Positions 44,371 to 52,804 of a stretch of DNA of 64,000 bases are shown here, one piece after another. The stretch's first letter is position 1. Each line of letters begins with the position of its first letter. The notes below the pieces were generated by a model that was given only the letters and a program-made list of their open reading frames with translations, was not told the origin of the DNA and searched no databases. The stretch lies in the NCBI RefSeq assembly GCF_009208565.1, contig NZ_WFLK01000017.1, positions 62,001 through 126,000 on the forward strand, written 5' to 3'. Both the position numbers and the translations under genes were made by a program. This stretch comes from Janthinobacterium aquaticum (GTDB taxonomy: Bacteria > Pseudomonadota > Gammaproteobacteria > Burkholderiales > Burkholderiaceae_D).

Positions 44371-45111
44371 TCACTTGTGGTGCACGTTTGTCAGGTCATC
44401 GAGCTGGACGGCGTTGCCGTGCTGCCACGCATCGGCGCCCGGATCAATGGCTGGCGCGGCAATATCGGCGCGCTGGCGGCGCTTTTCCATGCTGTCAACC
44501 TTGAAGCGCTGGTCGCGCGCCGCCACCATGGCCGCGTCAGCCTGGCCGTCAGCGGTAAAGCCCATCATCAGTTGCGGTACACCCATCGGCAGCTCGGCAT
44601 GCTGGTCGGTATGCCAAGTGTGCCAGGTCTTGCCGTAGGTGCCCACCAGCTTTTTCATCAGTGCGTTCTCTGCAACATCCGGGATGCCGGGCGCAATCAG
44701 CTGGCCGGACTTCACTTCGTGTACATGGCTGTGCCAGAGCGCTTTTTCAGGCGCAGGCAAGCCCTGGTAGAGCCTGGCAGTCACGATATATTCCACGCCC
44801 ATCAGCTTGGCGCTGGCCACGTTGCCATCGTAGATCACACACTGGATCACATCTTCGTTGACGTTGGCGCAGTAGTGGTGCGCCTCCATCTGGCCCTGCA
44901 TATTGCCGCTGTAGAAATGAAAACCGTCCAGATAGGCATTGAGGGCGGCAATCGGCGGCTTGTCCTGCAGCAGCGCCGCGCCTGCTTCCAGGGCCTGCGT
45001 TTTGGGACTTGCCGGCGCACCCGGTGCGCTGACGTTCGAGGGCGTATTGTCGGCGCCACAGCCAGCGAGCAGCAGGCCGGTGATGGCCAGCAGAAGGCAT
45101 ATTGGTTTCAT
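44371..45111 (-). CDS. OBAP/DUF1264-family lipoprotein
   Basis: A 246-residue lipoprotein (lipobox LLAGC, Cys18; start at the ATG at 45111). The family core is clear: AALNAYLDGFHFYSGN, MEAHHYCANVNEDVIQCVIYD, GVEYIVTARLYQGLP and WHSHVHEVKSGQLIAPG. Relatives are the plant oil-body-associated proteins; bacterial functions are unknown. The many His and the Cys pair (C81, C91) might bind metal. Located between DUF3297 and a KGG-repeat gene on the same strand. Confidence 0.85.
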   Translation of the reverse strand: MKPICLLLAITGLLLAGCGADNTPSNVSAPGAPASPKTQALEAGAALLQDKPPIAALNAYLDGFHFYSGNMQGQMEAHHYCANVNEDVIQCVIYDGNVASAKLMGVEYIVTARLYQGLPAPEKALWHSHVHEVKSGQLIAPGIPDVAENALMKKLVGTYGKTWHTWHTDQHAELPMGVPQLMMGFTADGQADAAMVAARDQRFKVDSMEKRRQRADIAAPAIDPGADAWQHGNAVQLDDLTNVHHK

Positions 45112-45134
45112 TGGTCGCTCCCGAAAGTAAAACA

Positions 45135-45161
45135 GCCGGGCCAGCATGGAGCGGGCCCGGC
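45135..45161 (-). terminator. Terminator-like hairpin after the KGG-repeat gene
   Basis: GCCGGGCC (45135-45142) pairs perfectly with GGCCCGGC (45154-45161); on the minus strand it is followed by TGTTTTACTTT. A second small hairpin (GGCCTG-AAT-CAGGCC, 45170-45184) lies just before it. Confidence 0.6.
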
Positions 45162-45210
45162 GCATGAATGGCCTGAATCAGGCCAGTACGCTTTTCAGCT
45201 GACTTTCAGC

Positions 45211-45624
45211 TTACTTTTTGCCGTCGTTCTTGTGGCTTTGGCGGCCAGCCTCGGCATGCTGTTCAGGCGTACCGCCACGCATGCCGCCCGAGCCGGACTG
45301 TTCGCTACCGCCTTTCGACTGGCTGGACTGCTGCGAACCTGACGAGCCGCCATCGTTCTTGTGGCTTTGACGGCCGGCTTCGGCATGCTGCTCCGGCGTG
45401 CCGCCGCGCATGCCGGAGCCAGAACCACCTGAGCCGGAACCCGACGAGCCCTGGCCACCCTGGCCCGATTGCTGCGAGCCCGACGCATTGTTGCCGTCGT
45501 TTTTATGGCTTTGACGGCCCGCTTCGACATGCTGCTCGTGCGTGCCGCCCTGGGTACCCGATTGCTTGTTGCCTGATTGATTGTTACCTGACTGATTGCT
45601 GCTTTTATCGTTGCTGTTTGCCAT
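45211..45624 (-). CDS. KGG/GsiB-type hydrophilic stress protein with three repeats
   Basis: A 137-residue, very hydrophilic protein built of Gly, Ser, Gln and Asn. Three copies of GGTxEQHxEAGRQSHKND occur at about residues 26-43, 74-91 and 117-134, joined by Gly/Ser/Gln linkers. This is the stress-induced KGG repeat of GsiB and related desiccation proteins, here with a GRQSHKN form. GGAGA precedes the ATG at 45624. Likely role: protection under drying or general stress, inferred from the family. Confidence 0.82.
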   Translation of the reverse strand: MANSNDKSSNQSGNNQSGNKQSGTQGGTHEQHVEAGRQSHKNDGNNASGSQQSGQGGQGSSGSGSGGSGSGMRGGTPEQHAEAGRQSHKNDGGSSGSQQSSQSKGGSEQSGSGGMRGGTPEQHAEAGRQSHKNDGKK

Positions 45625-45871
45625 GATATGTCTCCAATCGTTAAGGTTGGTTGCCCGGTCATCCATCTTGTTCGACAGATGATCCCGCCGAAACATTGTC
45701 TGTTCTTATGCTTGAGCAAGCCATAGGGATACGGCTTGTGCTGTTGTAGGAGAACTCTTTGGTGGGTGGAAAGCATTTTCTGCAAAATATAGTTCACTGA
45801 GATAACTACTATCAAACGAACAGTATCCGAAGCCAAGGCTATAATCGCAATATTGCCCATTAGACCAGACC

Positions 45872-46249
45872 ATGACATCAATCAGCAATCAACAAAGCCA
45901 TATGCTGGTCAGCAAGCTGCTAGACGCGATCAACCGGCGCGACCGTACGGTGCTGCTGCGCGAATTTGCCATCAGCGACGCTGTCGCCAGCGAGATATTT
46001 GAAGATGTCGGCAGTTTTGTGGCGCCCGGTGACATGCTGACACTGGCGCCGCTGGTGCAGTGCTCGCAGGTTTTTCGTGGCGGACGCCCGGCAATCGACT
46101 GGTTCGTCAATCATCTGGGCAACCTTGGCATGGAATGCATGCTGATGGTCGCGGGCCAGCCTTGCGAGGCGATCCTGCACGTCGAGATAAGCAGCGAAAG
46201 CAGCGACCAAGGCGTGCCGCGCCTCCACTACCAATATATCGGCTCCTGA
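45872..46249 (+). CDS. Unknown 125-residue protein
   Basis: A soluble protein beginning MTSISNQQSHMLVSKLLDAIN, with a helical N-terminal half and C-terminal strands (MECMLMVAGQPCEAILHVEIS). It has no signal peptide. No family recognised. Only 2 bases separate it from the next gene, so the two are cotranscribed. The 247 bases upstream, shared with the divergent KGG gene, hold the promoters but no clear motif. Confidence 0.6.
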   Translation: MTSISNQQSHMLVSKLLDAINRRDRTVLLREFAISDAVASEIFEDVGSFVAPGDMLTLAPLVQCSQVFRGGRPAIDWFVNHLGNLGMECMLMVAGQPCEAILHVEISSESSDQGVPRLHYQYIGS

Positions 46250-46251
46250 CC

Positions 46252-46572
46252 ATGCCCATCACACCGCTTCAACAGCAGCTCTGCGACAAATACGGCCTGC
46301 CCGCACAAGCGCCCGAACCCATGATTGCACTGGCCACGGGCACGCTTGCGCAAGAGCCCATCTACGGCACGCGCATCACGCTGCCCGAGAACGGCACCAT
46401 CAGCTGGTTTATCCACTGCGGCGAACATTCCGACGCGTCAGGCTTCTACCAGCCGCTGCACGCGTCGCACCTGCAGGAGCTGCTGCCGCAGGCCATCAAC
46501 TACCTGGCACTGCCGAGCGGTGCCAAATTCATTATCGACCGTGCGGGCTACGAGGACGTCTGGGTGGAATAA
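46252..46572 (+). CDS. Small Imm33/DUF2185-like protein
   Basis: A 106-residue protein. The stretch GTISWFIHCGEHSDASGFYQPLH followed by YLALPSGAKFIIDRAGYEDVW resembles proteins annotated as Imm33/DUF2185, a family that includes toxin-immunity proteins. No toxin gene is adjacent, so this may be an orphan immunity or housekeeping member. The identification is from pattern memory and is not certain. The ATG at 46252 follows the stop of the previous gene closely. Confidence 0.55.
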   Translation: MPITPLQQQLCDKYGLPAQAPEPMIALATGTLAQEPIYGTRITLPENGTISWFIHCGEHSDASGFYQPLHASHLQELLPQAINYLALPSGAKFIIDRAGYEDVWVE

Positions 46573-46583
46573 CGCGTAACGCA

Positions 46584-46706
46584 GGGTCAGTTCCGCCATT
46601 TGGACACAGGCTCAGCTTTGCTCGGCTTCGCCCTGCATAAAGAGGTCTTTGGGGATGCAGGATAGGGAGTTCGGATGAGTTCGTGTCCGATTGGCGGAAC
46701 CGACCC
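46584..46706. repeat. MITE-like element with 24-base terminal inverted repeats
   Basis: The left end GGGTCAGTTCCGCCATTTGG+ACAC (46584-46607) and the right end GTGTCCGATTGGCGGAACCG+ACCC (46683-46706) are inverted repeats matching at 21 of 24 positions. The 75-base interior codes for nothing. The size and ends suggest a non-autonomous transposable element or an IS remnant. No target duplication is obvious. Confidence 0.6.
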
Positions 46707-46735
46707 CGTGTTTTGACGCGGTGCTTTGATGCAAA

Positions 46736-46773
46736 AAAGCCTGGCAGCGCCATTGCGTGGCGGGCCAGGCTTT
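46736..46773 (-). terminator. Terminator of the ferredoxin-NADP reductase gene
   Basis: AAAGCCTGGC (46736-46745) pairs with GCCAGGCTTT (46764-46773), with an inner CGCCA/TGGCG stem. On the minus strand it ends in a run of six T, 16 bases after the gene's stop. Confidence 0.82.
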
Positions 46774-46788
46774 CAGGGTGCGGTAGGC

Positions 46789-47562
46789 TTACTTGTCAGC
46801 GAACGCGCGTTCGACCACGAAGTCACCCGGGGTCGAGGTATTGCCTTCCTTGAAGCCGCGCTCTTCGAGCATGTCTTTCAGGTCGCGCAGCATGTCGCTG
46901 CTGCCGCAGATCATCACGCGGTCGACGGCTGGGTCCAGTGGTGGCACGCCCAGGTCTTCAAACAGCTTGCCGCTTTCGATCAGCGAGGTGATGCGACCGG
47001 TGTTGCGGAATTCTTCACGCGTAACGGTAGGGTAGTAGCGCAGCTTGTCGGACACCATTTCGCCAAGGAACTCGTGGTTCGGCAGGTGCTCGACCAGCAG
47101 GTCGTGGTAGGCCAGCTCGTCCACCTGGCGCACACCGTGAACCAGGATCAGCTGGTCGAAGCGTTCGTAGATGTCCGGGTCGCGTACGATGCTCAGGAAC
47201 GGCGCCAGGCCGGTGCCGGTCGACAGCATGTACAGGCGCTTGCCTGGCAGCAGGTAGTCCGATACCAGGGTGCCGGTCGGCTTGCGGCCGACGATGACGG
47301 TGTCGCCCACTTGCAGATGCTGCAGGCGCGAGGTCAATGGGCCGCCTGGGACCTTGATGCTGAAAAATTCCAGATGCTCTTCATAATTGGCGCTGGCGAT
47401 GCTGTAAGCGCGCAGCAGCGGCTTGCCATCGACGCGCAGGCCGATCATGGTGAAGTGGCCATTGGAAAAACGCAGCGAAGGATCGCGCGTGGTCGTAAAG
47501 GAGAACAGGGTATCCGTCCAGTGGTGCACGCTTAATACGCGCTCTTCATTCATCGAACTCAT
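46789..47562 (-). CDS. fpr: Ferredoxin-NADP+ reductase
   Basis: A 257-residue FAD enzyme that passes electrons between NADPH and ferredoxin or flavodoxin. The FAD site is RAYSIASANYEEHLEFFSIKV, the nucleotide domain has LSTGTGLAPFLSIVRD and VMICGSSDMLRDLK, and the C-terminal end FVVERAFADK matches the bacterial subclass I FNR tail (VEKAFVEK/R type). Start at the Met at 47562; a second Met three codons on is possible. Monocistronic with its own terminator. Related enzymes act in oxidative-stress defence and Fe-S repair. Confidence 0.93.
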   Translation of the reverse strand: MSSMNEERVLSVHHWTDTLFSFTTTRDPSLRFSNGHFTMIGLRVDGKPLLRAYSIASANYEEHLEFFSIKVPGGPLTSRLQHLQVGDTVIVGRKPTGTLVSDYLLPGKRLYMLSTGTGLAPFLSIVRDPDIYERFDQLILVHGVRQVDELAYHDLLVEHLPNHEFLGEMVSDKLRYYPTVTREEFRNTGRITSLIESGKLFEDLGVPPLDPAVDRVMICGSSDMLRDLKDMLEERGFKEGNTSTPGDFVVERAFADK

Positions 47563-47793
47563 AGTATTTATTTGCTGGTCAAAAAAATGGTTAGGTGCTG
47601 GCAACTGCTGGCAAAAGTGAAACCCTGAGAAGGCCCAGCCGCTATTGTACGCAGCTCTGCCCCAAATTGTTACCGTCTATCGCCGCCAAGGCCACTGCAC
47701 GCGGTGCCAGTATTATAGTGCCGATGACAAGATGTGACAGATTTCGCCGGAAAATGGCAGCCTGGCTACCCTAAATCTTGACCTTGCTCACTT

Positions 47794-48378
47794 TCACCGG
47801 TGCTGTTGATGCTCTGCCGCATGCAGGCGCAGGTAGGCGTCAAGCTGCGGATCGGCAATCCCCAGCGCCTGCAGCGTCGCCGCCGCAAGGCTGACCGGTG
47901 CGGTACCGGGTGCCGTGACAACGCCCTGGTCTGCTACCGCATGCGGCACATCGCGATAGTGCGCGCTGCCGTGATAGCCAGGCACGGCCAGGTTGTCGGC
48001 GCTGTTGGAGGTATGGCTGACATGGTCGAGCAGGCCGGCCTGCGCCAGTACGCGCGTGCCGTCGCAGATGCCGGCCACGACCATGCCGCGTTCGCGCGCC
48101 GCCTGCAGCAGCGGCGCCAGCGAGGCAATCAGCGCTGCCGACTTGGCATCCTGCCAGGCCGGGCCGCCGCAGACGATCAGGGCGTCGAGTTCGCGCAGGT
48201 CGATATCGGCGATGGCCAGCTGTGGCGTGACCAGCATGCCGGCCGCCGAGGTCACGGGCAAACCGTCAGGCGTGGCATAGCCGGTATAAAAACCGTAATA
48301 CAGGCGGGCGGTGGCGTTGAAGAGAGCGATTTCCCAGTCGGCAAAATTGTCGGTGAGAATGGTGATGGCGCGTGGCAT
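47794..48378 (-). CDS. DJ-1/PfpI-superfamily protein
   Basis: A 194-residue class-I glutamine-amidotransferase-like protein. The nucleophile-elbow Cys105 is seen in VAGICDGTRVLA, after LIVCGGPAWQD. The family covers proteases, glyoxalases and chaperones. Here the residue after the Cys is Asp rather than the His or Ala/Gly of some subgroups, so the exact activity cannot be told. It stands alone between fpr and a sugar dehydrogenase gene. Confidence 0.85.
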   Translation of the reverse strand: MPRAITILTDNFADWEIALFNATARLYYGFYTGYATPDGLPVTSAAGMLVTPQLAIADIDLRELDALIVCGGPAWQDAKSAALIASLAPLLQAARERGMVVAGICDGTRVLAQAGLLDHVSHTSNSADNLAVPGYHGSAHYRDVPHAVADQGVVTAPGTAPVSLAAATLQALGIADPQLDAYLRLHAAEHQQHR

Positions 48379-48468
48379 AAGGTTCCTTTGAAAAGGCCAG
48401 AAAAATCAGTGGCGCCAGCATAACTGGCGATACTGACAATTTCTGGCAGGAGTCATGCAAACCGCAGT

Positions 48469-49395
48469 TTAATCGTGGAACGCTTCCACGACCTGGCGCT
48501 TGCCCAGCATAAAGGCGTCGGCGATCTGGCGCAGCGGAGACAGGTCCACATCCGACTTGCCGTTCTGGATCAGGTCGGCAAAGTGGCTGTACAGCGATGG
48601 GTACTCGGCTTCCGGCGGCAGCTCTTGCGCCACGCCGTCGATCGACAGCTTGGCGCCGCCGTCGGCCATGCGCAGTTCGCCCTTGTCGGTCTCGACGATG
48701 ATGTCCCAGCTTTGCTTGCCGGTCTGGCGCCAGTCGAACTGGGCTTCCACCGGCAGGCCGTCGGCGTTGGTAAAGTGCAGGTCGGCGGCAATCGGCGCTT
48801 CACGGTTTTCCGGGAACGACAGTTCGGCTGCGCGCAGGAACACGGCGCGTGGCAGGATTTCCGTCATGATCGACAGGGCGTTGATGCCCGGATCGAACAC
48901 GCCCAGGCCGCCCGGCTGCCAGATCCAGTCCTGGTTCGGATGCCACTGGCGCACGTCTTCCTTCCAGTTGATGGTGACCTTGCGCGGCGCATACTCGGCC
49001 AGGAAGGCCTTCATGACCGGCACGGCCGGCGCATGGCGCGAGTGCCAGGTGGCAAACAGCGTGACGCCTTTTTCTGCGGCCAGGCGTTTCAGGTCGGACA
49101 CTTCCGACAGCGTGGCGCCCGGTGGTTTTTCCATCAGCACATGTTTGCCAGCCGACAAAGCAGCGTAAGCCGCCTTGTAGCGGTATTGCGGCGGCATGCA
49201 CAGCGACACGGCTTCGATTTCCGGATGCGCGGCCAGCATGGCTTCGATGGTCGGGAAACTTGCCACGCCATCGATGGTGTTGTTGCGGCTGGCGGTGGCC
49301 AGCAGCGTGAAATTGGCATTGCCGGCAATCGCAGGCACGTGCTGGTCATAAACGATCTTGCCCACTCCGACGATGGCCAGTTTAATAGTCGACAT
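48469..49395 (-). CDS. Gfo/Idh/MocA sugar dehydrogenase (D-galactose / L-arabinose 1-dehydrogenase type)
   Basis: A 308-residue NAD(P)-dependent enzyme. The Rossmann motif is IVGVGKIVYDQHVPAI; the catalytic EKPPGATLSE and the run WKEDVRQWHPNQDWIWQPGG, then LGVFDPGINALSI, closely resemble the galactose/arabinose 1-dehydrogenase group, which oxidises the aldose to the lactone. The ATG at 49395 is chosen because the Rossmann strand starts there. It is 47 bases downstream of the aldo/keto reductase gene and probably cotranscribed. Confidence 0.85.
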   Translation of the reverse strand: MSTIKLAIVGVGKIVYDQHVPAIAGNANFTLLATASRNNTIDGVASFPTIEAMLAAHPEIEAVSLCMPPQYRYKAAYAALSAGKHVLMEKPPGATLSEVSDLKRLAAEKGVTLFATWHSRHAPAVPVMKAFLAEYAPRKVTINWKEDVRQWHPNQDWIWQPGGLGVFDPGINALSIMTEILPRAVFLRAAELSFPENREAPIAADLHFTNADGLPVEAQFDWRQTGKQSWDIIVETDKGELRMADGGAKLSIDGVAQELPPEAEYPSLYSHFADLIQNGKSDVDLSPLRQIADAFMLGKRQVVEAFHD

Positions 49396-49442
49396 GTACT
49401 CTGTTCTCTTTCTAATGGTATGACGTGACGAAAAACGCAATC

Positions 49443-50429
49443 TTACCAGCGCTGGTGCACAAATGGCGCGATGCGGTGCTGGTAAATTTTGCGCAGTTCG
49501 GTCATGGTTTCGCTGTTCAACGCAGGGAAGCTGCTCGCCGCAGCATTGGCAGCGGCCTGCTGCGCATTGCGCGCGCCCGGAATCACGGTGGAAACCGCGT
49601 CTTCCATCAGGATCCAGCGCAAGGCAAACTGCGCCATGGTGATGTCGCCCGGCACCAGGCGGCGGATTTCTTCGACCGCTTCGAGCGCCACGTCGTAGGG
49701 AACGCCCGAGAACGTCTCGCCCTTGTCGAACGCTTCGCCGTTGCGGTTGAAGGCGCGATGATCGTCGGCGGCAAAGGTGCTACCGGCATGCATCTTGCCG
49801 CTCAACATGCCCGAGGCCAGCGGCACGCGCACGATCACGCCGATATCGCGTTTTTGCGCTTCGGCAAAGAACAGGCTGTCCGGACGCTGGCGGAAGACGT
49901 TGTAGATAATCTGGATGGTGGCCACGTTCGGGTATTCGATGGCTTTCAACGCTTCCTCGACTTTTTCCACCGAGACGCCGTAGTGGCGGATTTTGCCGGC
50001 AGTCACCATGCGATCCATGATATCGAACACTTCCGGCTGGTAATACACTTCCGGCGGCGGGCAGTGCAGCTGCACCAGATCCAGGCAGTCGGTGTCCAGA
50101 TTGACCAGCGAGCGCTCGACAAAGGCGTTCAGGTTTTCCGCGTTATAGCCTTGCGCCACATGCGGCGCCAGGCGGCGGCCCAGCTTGCTGGCGACAAACG
50201 GTTTCTCGCCGCCGCGCTCCTTGAACACTTCGGCAATAAAGCGTTCCGAGCGGCCATCGCCATAGACGTCGGCCGTATCGATAAAGGTCATGCCGGCGTC
50301 GAGCGCGGCGTGCAGCGCGCCCTTGGCGTCGTCGCTGGAGACATCGCCCCAAGCGCCGCCGATGGCCCAGGCGCCAAAGCCGATTTCAGAGATGTGTGCG
50401 CCGGTCTTGCCCAATTTGCGTTGTTGCAT
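49443..50429 (-). CDS. Aldo/keto reductase
   Basis: A 328-residue NADPH-dependent reductase with the full AKR tetrad: D51 and Y56 in FIDTADVYGDG, K82 in VASKLG and the His of LDLVQLHCPP. The cofactor loop IPGARNAQQAAAN is near the C terminus. It most resembles the general-stress/IolS-like AKR group (MQQRKLGKTGAHISEIGFG start). Middle gene of an SDR-AKR-sugar dehydrogenase run, suggesting sugar or carbonyl metabolism. Confidence 0.9.
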   Translation of the reverse strand: MQQRKLGKTGAHISEIGFGAWAIGGAWGDVSSDDAKGALHAALDAGMTFIDTADVYGDGRSERFIAEVFKERGGEKPFVASKLGRRLAPHVAQGYNAENLNAFVERSLVNLDTDCLDLVQLHCPPPEVYYQPEVFDIMDRMVTAGKIRHYGVSVEKVEEALKAIEYPNVATIQIIYNVFRQRPDSLFFAEAQKRDIGVIVRVPLASGMLSGKMHAGSTFAADDHRAFNRNGEAFDKGETFSGVPYDVALEAVEEIRRLVPGDITMAQFALRWILMEDAVSTVIPGARNAQQAAANAAASSFPALNSETMTELRKIYQHRIAPFVHQRW

Positions 50430-50451
50430 GGTGTTTTCCTTTGATGGTGGG

Positions 50452-51228
50452 TTATGGCATCAGCTGGCCGCCGTTGACTTCAATCACCTGGCCGGTGATA
50501 TAGCCCGACAACGCCTGCGACGCGAGAAACAGATAGGCGCCCACGCATTCGTCGGGCAAGCCGGCGCGGCCCATCGGGATGGTGGCACTTTGCGCGGCCA
50601 TCACGGCGGGCGGGGTGTCGCGCACATGGAAAGGCGTTTCAATCAGCCCGGGCGCCACCGCGTTGACGCGGATATGGTCGGCCACGAATTCCTTGGCCTG
50701 GCCGCGCGTGAGGCTGCTGACAAAGCTTTTTGCCGCTGCATACAGCACCGCGCCGCCACCGCCGCCATTGCGCGCCGCAATCGAGCTGGTGTTGATAATA
50801 AAACCGCCGCCGGCCGCCTTCAGGTGCGGATGGGCGGCGATGCTGGCCTGCCAGACTGACCGCGCATTGAGGTTGAGCACGTCGTCAAAATGTTCTTCGC
50901 TGGCAGCAGTAGTGGGCACGCGGCCCAGCATGGCGCCGGCGTTGTTGATCAGCCCGTCCAGGCCGCCGAGCAGTGCTGCCGCTTCCGCCACCACGCGCGC
51001 CACTTCGCCCGGCTGGCCCAGGTCGCCCTGCAGCAGCGTGATCTGTTCGGGCGCCTGGGCGCGCAGCTGCTCGGCCGCCTCGCCGCTGGCGTTGTAATGC
51101 ACTACGAGCTGCACGCCTTGCGCGGCCAGCGCCAGCGCAACGGCCGCGCCGATGCCGGTCGAACCGCCAGTCAGCAAGACACGCTTGCCAGCCAGGTCGG
51201 GCAGGGTGATGGAGGAAAAAGGGCTCAT
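50452..51228 (-). CDS. Short-chain dehydrogenase/reductase
   Basis: A 258-residue classical SDR. The cofactor motif is GGSTGIG (21-27), the structural motif NNAG, and the catalytic Ser-Tyr-Lys are seen as NTSS, Y and K of YAAAKS. The ending GQVIEVNGGQ is typical of 3-oxoacyl-ACP-reductase-like SDRs. The substrate is not known. First gene of the minus-strand set and divergent from a LysR gene 111 bases away that has clear operators. Confidence 0.9.
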   Translation of the reverse strand: MSPFSSITLPDLAGKRVLLTGGSTGIGAAVALALAAQGVQLVVHYNASGEAAEQLRAQAPEQITLLQGDLGQPGEVARVVAEAAALLGGLDGLINNAGAMLGRVPTTAASEEHFDDVLNLNARSVWQASIAAHPHLKAAGGGFIINTSSIAARNGGGGGAVLYAAAKSFVSSLTRGQAKEFVADHIRVNAVAPGLIETPFHVRDTPPAVMAAQSATIPMGRAGLPDECVGAYLFLASQALSGYITGQVIEVNGGQLMP

Positions 51229-51301
51229 CGGGCTTCCTGTTGTGCTGAAAATCGGACTTGCATCCTAACGTGGATAGGGCACGCCGTGATACGATTTAAG
51301 C

Positions 51302-51336
51302 TGAATCCTATTCATCGACATACTGAACACTATTCA
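51302..51336. promoter_or_regulatory. Tandem 13-base operators for the LysR regulator
   Basis: TGAATCCTATTCA (51302-51314) is a perfect inverted repeat and TGAACACTATTCA (51324-51336) is the same with one mismatch in the arms. Their starts are 22 bases apart, two helical turns, as for cooperative LysR dimers. The second lies 3 bases before the LysR start codon. Confidence 0.68.
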
Positions 51337-51339
51337 ACC

Positions 51340-52257
51340 ATGAGCGTCTTTGACCGTATCGAGCTGGGCGACCTGCGCGTGTTTGTCACCATTATGCGCA
51401 CGCGCAGCTTCAAGGCGGCCGCCATCCAGCTCGGCCTGACGCCGTCGGCGGCCAGCCACGCCATGCGGCGCTTGGAAGAGCGCTTGGGCAGCAAGCTGCT
51501 GAACCGTTCCAGCCGCGCGGTGTCGCCGACTGACACCGGCCTGGCGCTGGCGCAGCAGCTCGAAGCCGGTTTCGAGACCATCGGCCAGGCGCTGGCCGAG
51601 GTCGATGCGCCGGGTGCCGGGCGCTATGGCGAACTGCGCATCAACGTGTTTGCCGATGCGGCGCACCTGCTGATCAACCCGGCGTTGCCCGAGTTTGCGC
51701 GCCAGTGTCCGGCCGTGCGCCTGACGATCGTGGTGGAAGACCGGCCCATCGATATCGTGGCCGAAGGCTATGACGCCGGCATCCGCTACGGCCACCATGT
51801 GCCCGAAGAGATGGTGGCTGTGCCGCTCAGCGGTCCGCAGCGCTGGATCGTGGCAGGCTCGCCCGACTATCTGGCATGTCACGGCGAGCCGCAACAACTG
51901 GACGATCTGGCCCGGCATCACTGTTTGCAGCTGCTGCTGGGCGACAACTCGAGCTACAAGTGGGAGCTGGGGCAGGGCCGCCACAAGCGCAGCGTGCGCG
52001 TGCCGGGATTAATTACCATCAATAACACCGCCGCCACCATCGCCGCCGCCAAGTCCGGCACGGGACTGGCCTATCTGCTGGAAAGCCGGATTGCCGCCGA
52101 ACTGGCCGAAGGCAGCCTGCACGTGGTGCTGGCCGCGCACGCCGCGCAAAGCGACCCGTTCCATATGTATTACAGCAGCCGGCGCCATAAACATCCGGCG
52201 CTGCGCACGCTGATCGATATCATCCGCTTGCAGCAGGGGCTGACCGGGTTGCACTAA
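51340..52257 (+). CDS. LysR-family regulator, divergent from the SDR gene
   Basis: A 305-residue regulator. The N-terminal HTH (DLRVFVTIMRTRSFKAAAIQLGLTPSAASHAMRRLEE) and an effector domain with DIVAEGYDAGIRYG place it in the large group of LysR proteins that control adjacent oxidoreductase genes. The tandem operators just upstream support autoregulation together with control of the SDR-AKR-dehydrogenase genes. Confidence 0.9.
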   Translation: MSVFDRIELGDLRVFVTIMRTRSFKAAAIQLGLTPSAASHAMRRLEERLGSKLLNRSSRAVSPTDTGLALAQQLEAGFETIGQALAEVDAPGAGRYGELRINVFADAAHLLINPALPEFARQCPAVRLTIVVEDRPIDIVAEGYDAGIRYGHHVPEEMVAVPLSGPQRWIVAGSPDYLACHGEPQQLDDLARHHCLQLLLGDNSSYKWELGQGRHKRSVRVPGLITINNTAATIAAAKSGTGLAYLLESRIAAELAEGSLHVVLAAHAAQSDPFHMYYSSRRHKHPALRTLIDIIRLQQGLTGLH

Positions 52258-52296
52258 GCACCGGAGTACTGCTGGCAAAAGAGGGGGCAGCCTGGC

Positions 52297-52302
52297 TATA
52301 AT
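52297..52302 (+). promoter_or_regulatory. -10 box of the second DUF2946 gene
   Basis: TATAAT within GGCTATAAT, 6 bases before the ATG at 52309. This matches the arrangement upstream of the paralogue at 12719 and predicts a transcript with almost no leader. Confidence 0.5.
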
Positions 52303-52308
52303 CACGCC

Positions 52309-52701
52309 ATGAGAAAATTGGCAACAACAAGAGTCGTGCATATCTGGGTCGCCATGCTGGCGATCCTGTTTGCTGCCCTTGCGCCATCGGTTTCGCATGC
52401 GCTCGCTGCTGGTAACCCGACCATTCCTGCCATGCAGATCTGTAGTGTCGGCGGCATGACAGACGCCGACAGCATGGCCGGCCTGCCTGCAGACAGCAGC
52501 ATGGACCCGGCCAAACATGCTTTCGAGCACTGCCCGTACTGCGCCACCCATGCCGGCTCGTTTGCCTTGCTGCCCGGCGCGGCTATCCAACTCGCCCTGA
52601 TCGAAGGGCACGATCTTTACCCACCGCTGTTCTACCGCGCACCGCAGCCACTGTTTTCCTGGTCTGCCGGCAAGCCGCGCGGTCCACCCGCCATCGCCTG
52701 A
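52309..52701 (+). CDS. DUF2946-family exported protein, paralogue 2
   Basis: A 130-residue protein with a signal or anchor segment (about 8-34, ending SVSHALAAG) and the family core HAFEHCPYCATHAGSFALLP, then PRGPPAIA. Core, spacing and tail match the paralogue at 12719, while the middle differs. It precedes a siderophore-type TonB receptor and a PepSY membrane protein, which suggests a role in uptake or handling of metals. The transcript looks almost leaderless. Confidence 0.77.
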   Translation: MRKLATTRVVHIWVAMLAILFAALAPSVSHALAAGNPTIPAMQICSVGGMTDADSMAGLPADSSMDPAKHAFEHCPYCATHAGSFALLPGAAIQLALIEGHDLYPPLFYRAPQPLFSWSAGKPRGPPAIA

Positions 52702-52804
52702 GTTTTTCGAACCTGTTCGTCCCGCTGCAACTGTCTGCACGGGCGTTTCTATTCGCTGCGCGCCCCTTTGAAGGCGGCGCGCGACAAACTTGTGCTTTGC
52801 CATC

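Noticed and set aside
45211-45624. Regular DNA repeats that could suggest a CRISPR array
   Set aside because: The repetition is in frame and encodes the KGG protein motifs; spacers are Gly/Ser linkers.
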